DNA from: Clostridiales bacterium
Lineage (GTDB): Bacteria; Bacillota; Clostridia; Saccharofermentanales; Saccharofermentanaceae
DNA length: 51,784 nucleotides
Direction of reading: 5' to 3'
Assembly: GCA_017617935.1 (NCBI GenBank)
Contig: JAFZVF010000008.1
Coordinates: 1 to 51,784 of the forward strand
In this document: positions 49,736 through 51,784 of the stretch, piece by piece
Numbering within the stretch: position 1 is the first letter of the stretch
How the letters are laid out: the number at the start of each line of letters is the position of its first letter
Notes under the pieces: generated by a model
Database searches by the model: none
What the model was told of the DNA's origin: nothing
What the model saw: only the letters and a program-made list of their open reading frames with translations
Position numbers and translations under genes: made by a program

Positions 49736-50690
49736 CTTTTGCACCGCTCCTTAAGACTTTTCTGAGCCTCTTTGAAGAGACCTTGGTACCGTAGAAATCC
49801 TTCTTCGAACAGCCGGCCCTTCCGCCGCCCGCGCAGGCACAGGCGCATGCACAAGCGCACGCGCAGCCGCCTCCGTGGTAATGACCGCCACCGCCGTGAC
49901 CGTAATAGGCGTCACCGTATTTGATCCTTACGATGATCGCGAATATCACGAACGCTATCCCAAAGAATATCTGTCCGTTGAGCTTGAAAAACTCATCCCA
50001 GTGGCTGACGTTCTTAGTGGTGAAGTTATAGGATTCCGGTGCGTATCCGACCTTGAAAAAGACCTTCTGGTTCGAACTTAACGAACCCGACTTGTAATAG
50101 TACTGGCCGTTCAGCGCCTCATTGCACTTGGCGACTTTTGTCGCGTCCCACTTTATCTCATACCTGTCCACTGGAATGTACGTAAACCACCCCGGCGTGA
50201 AGTCGTAAACGTAAAGCCTGTCCCAGTTTTCCTGGTCATTGAGCATGTTAATGGTGGTGACGTTGGTCTTGCTTGAATTCGGCCTCTTGAAGAGATTGTG
50301 CTGCGTGAAGCCGAAGCTGAAATGGATGACCTCTCCGGCCATGTACTCCTTTTTGAAATCGACTCTCGCATAAGTTCCTTTGTCGGAATAGTACTTGACG
50401 GACTTTATGGTGTCAGGCGTCAGCGAACGGAAGTTATCGGCATTCGAATTCGGGATTCCGATCTTGACCCACGAAACGCCGCCGTTCTTGCTGTCCAGGA
50501 CCTTCCAGTCGATCGTGTAAGTAAACTGGACCGAACCCGTATCCAGAAGATGCGCTTCGATTCCGTAATAAAGGATCTCGTCCTGTCCATAAGAAGCCGC
50601 ACTACTCTTCTGCGGCACCGCGAAAACGGTCAGCACCGCCAAAAGCAACATCGCCGCTATGGCCCTCGTCTTTGTAAATACACCCTTCAT
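49713..50690 (-). CDS. membrane protein with cytosolic (Cys-Ala)6 tail, likely maturase substrate
   Basis: A 325-residue protein: a signal peptide of ~32 residues; an outer beta-rich domain (33-238) similar to DUF2207-type extracytoplasmic regions; one membrane helix (240-256), then positively charged R-I-K-Y. By the positive-inside rule the tail lies in the cytosol. It holds a Gly/His-rich stretch (G-H-G-G-G-G-H-Y-H, 265-272), six Cys-Ala pairs (276-287), G-G-G-R-A-G-C294-S-K-K-D-F-Y300, and a basic end. Seven Cys in 19 residues are reachable by the radical SAM enzyme encoded directly downstream. Without enzyme data the modification is inferred. TATAAT at 50743-50748 lies ~55 bases before ATG. 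Confidence 0.85.
   Translation of the reverse strand: MKGVFTKTRAIAAMLLLAVLTVFAVPQKSSAASYGQDEILYYGIEAHLLDTGSVQFTYTIDWKVLDSKNGGVSWVKIGIPNSNADNFRSLTPDTIKSVKYYSDKGTYARVDFKKEYMAGEVIHFSFGFTQHNLFKRPNSSKTNVTTINMLNDQENWDRLYVYDFTPGWFTYIPVDRYEIKWDATKVAKCNEALNGQYYYKSGSLSSNQKVFFKVGYAPESYNFTTKNVSHWDEFFKLNGQIFFGIAFVIFAIIVRIKYGDAYYGHGGGGHYHGGGCACACACACACAGGGRAGCSKKDFYGTKVSSKRLRKVLRSGAKDAESETL
49830..49865 (-). repeat. (Cys-Ala)6 coding repeat
   Basis: Six consecutive Cys-Ala codon pairs. The Cys codons are TGC, TGC, TGT, TGC, TGT, TGC and the Ala codons are GCG, GCT, GCA, GCC, GCC, GCG, so the DNA is varied while the protein repeat is uniform. This points to selection for the peptide and against a simple slipped-strand repeat. 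Confidence 0.9.
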
Positions 50691-50750
50691 TTTTTTCCTC
50701 TTTTACCCTTATCCATACCCGTACCATTTACGGGCCAAACACATTATATC

Positions 50751-50782
50751 AAAAAAGAACCAACCCCACGAAGGGAGCCGGT
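50751..50782 (-). terminator. terminator-like hairpin upstream of the (Cys-Ala)6 gene
   Basis: On the minus strand a nine-pair stem with several G-U pairs and a TTCG-containing loop is followed by T-C and six T. It lies just upstream of the TATAAT at 50743-50748. It may stop antisense transcription from the right and insulate the operon. Confidence 0.35.
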
Positions 50783-50825
50783 GTGCTAACATAACCTCAA
50801 TACACATGGTAACGGGGGATCTGAC

Positions 50826-51473
50826 ATGAAGGTTTTAAGAAAATGCATTTCAGTACTGATCACAGTCTTGTTTGCCGTCAGCATGACGGGCTGCAAGAAC
50901 TTTGGCAACAAATCCACCATAGACAAAGTCGAGCGAAGCCTTATGAGCTGCGGCGCCAAGGAAGTTCGGACGTATTCCGAACTCCTCAATACCAGTCTGC
51001 AACTGAAAACCAGTCCAAAGGCCGCTTCTTATTATTTCTGTGAATACGAAGAAGCGAAAAACCGCTTTTCCAAAGCATTCAATGAAAGTCAGAAACTCCC
51101 CAAATATGAGCCTGTCGGTTTCATTGCAGCCTTCGTTGCCGAGCAGAACAAAGCAGGCGTTGATACAACCTCCGTCCATTCGGCTGAGTTTCGGACCGAG
51201 AATGAAGCCAAACGGACGTACGAGCAGACTGCCAAGGAACTCATGATGAAAAAAGACGATGGGGAACAAGTCGAGGACGAGACCTGTTCCTACACCCTAA
51301 CGTACATAAAGGACGTAAATTCGATAACCGTCAAAGGCGTGTACGTTACGGGCACGAACGTGACCAAGATTGAAGCCACCGTCCACAGTAACGACGTCAA
51401 TGAATTCCTGGAACAATTCTGCCAAAAGATGAAATGGGTATCACCAGCGTCGATAGTTCCGACTGAAGAATGA
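50826..51473 (+). CDS. lipoprotein, paralogue of the one at 4.1 kb
   Basis: A 215-residue predicted lipoprotein: basic start, hydrophobic helix, lipobox M-T-G-C (Cys23). The mature part is helical and charged (E-E-A-K-N-R-F-S-K-A-F), with an outer beta segment near the end (I-T-V-K-G-V-Y-V-T-G). Its end (F-C-Q-K-M-K-W-V-S-P) matches that of the lipoprotein at 4066-4719, so the pair form a small family. GGGGGA precedes ATG. Monocistronic. Confidence 0.78.
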   Translation: MKVLRKCISVLITVLFAVSMTGCKNFGNKSTIDKVERSLMSCGAKEVRTYSELLNTSLQLKTSPKAASYYFCEYEEAKNRFSKAFNESQKLPKYEPVGFIAAFVAEQNKAGVDTTSVHSAEFRTENEAKRTYEQTAKELMMKKDDGEQVEDETCSYTLTYIKDVNSITVKGVYVTGTNVTKIEATVHSNDVNEFLEQFCQKMKWVSPASIVPTEE

Positions 51474-51479
51474 CGTGAG

Positions 51480-51510
51480 AAAAGCCCCGCAGGCATAACG
51501 CCTGCAGGGC
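51480..51510 (-). terminator. intrinsic terminator of the partial gene at the right edge
   Basis: On the minus strand a long stem (GCCCTGCAGGC with GCCTGCGGGGC, one mismatch-type pair) and a 5-base loop are followed by TTTT-C-T. It lies about 40 bases after the stop of the partial gene. Confidence 0.7.
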
Positions 51511-51546
51511 CGATGTACAGCTTACCCGGTCGGGTGACAATTCAGA

Positions 51547-51784
51547 TTACAGCTTATCGAAATTGATGTGGTCGACAAATTCCTGGAGCTGAGCCTTTGT
51601 ATACTTTAAGGGTTTACCAAACTCATCCTCGTTCTCGCAGAGATTAATGGCTACAAATCCCTTGGGAGTATTGGCGAGAACAACGCCGTTCTGGCTGGTG
51701 CTTCTATTCAGAGCGATGGAAACTTCAACTCCGCACTTTGTCTTATAAGTCCACTGATCGTAAGAACTGATGTCTCCGACGTTG
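51547..51784 (-). CDS. C-terminal part of an uncharacterised protein (runs off the window)
   Basis: 78 codons are in the window, ending I-N-F-D-K-L before TAA; the start lies past the right edge. The visible part reads S-Y-D-Q-W-T-Y-K-T-K-C-G-V-E-V-S-I-A-L-N-R, then a V-V-L-A-N-T-P-K-G-F-V-A-I-N-L segment and a K-A-Q-L-Q-E-F-V-D helix. It looks soluble, perhaps the end of a beta-rich outer domain. I do not recognise it. Confidence 0.6.
   Translation of the reverse strand, partial: NVGDISSYDQWTYKTKCGVEVSIALNRSTSQNGVVLANTPKGFVAINLCENEDEFGKPLKYTKAQLQEFVDHINFDKL

Noticed and set aside
1..51784. rRNA, tRNA, IS element or prophage
   Set aside because: I saw no tRNA-like cloverleaf, rRNA stretch, transposase or phage structural gene.

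Overview
The window reads as a chromosomal segment of a Bacillota bacterium of the class Clostridia, probably an anaerobe from gut or rumen. The grounds are AGGAGG-type ribosome binding sites, single-membrane lipoproteins, a TPP-riboswitch thiamine salvage operon, LytTR/DUF3021 and DUF4003 genes, a small 2[4Fe-4S] ferredoxin and a radical SAM/SPASM enzyme. The genus cannot be fixed from this window. I see no rRNA, tRNA, CRISPR array, insertion sequence or prophage. | Layout. 0.2-5.9 kb: a tight minus-strand gene run (membrane protein, uncharacterised protein, lipoprotein, flavin reductase, methyltransferase, PD-(D/E)XK nuclease fused to a DUF2075 helicase, small DUF6794-like protein). 6-10.4 kb: thiM-thiE-thiD-tenA under a TPP riboswitch, followed by a lone sugar-type ABC permease. 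10.4-12.6 kb: serine hydrolase-LytTR-DUF3021 operon with a candidate direct-repeat operator. 12.8-16.3 kb: ferredoxin, DUF4003, PHP phosphoesterase, zinc-ribbon and TIGR04076-like genes. 16.5-25.7 kb: lipoproteins, CPBP protease, XRE regulator, glycerate kinase, anion permease, a double cyclic-nucleotide-binding protein, VOC and metallo-beta-lactamase-fold proteins. 26-32.6 kb: flavoprotein, ABC exporter, then a second ABC transporter with its two-component system. 32.9-38.3 kb: SulP transporter, a membrane-protein operon, and an ECF sigma factor with its partner. 38.4-48.3 kb: Ig-like membrane protein, HAD phosphatase, duplicated zinc-ribbon/TPR protein, degenerate-GGDEF/EAL protein coupled to an acyltransferase, hybrid histidine kinase, second acyltransferase. 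48.4-50.7 kb: radical SAM/SPASM enzyme coupled to a membrane protein with a cytosolic (Cys-Ala)x6 tail. The window ends with a lipoprotein and a partial gene. | Two things stand out. First, the (Cys-Ala)6 membrane protein and the RRE-like/radical SAM/SPASM enzyme at 48.4-50.7 kb look like a substrate-maturase pair, in which the presumed substrate is a membrane-anchored protein instead of a small exported peptide. Second, four intergenic regions (10.04, 17.33, 25.84 and 32.60 kb) carry short tandem arrays of palindromes with exact periods of 62, 74, 62 and 72 bp. Each has its own core sequence but the same architecture, and in the 17.3 kb array the half-sites are spaced close to whole helical turns.
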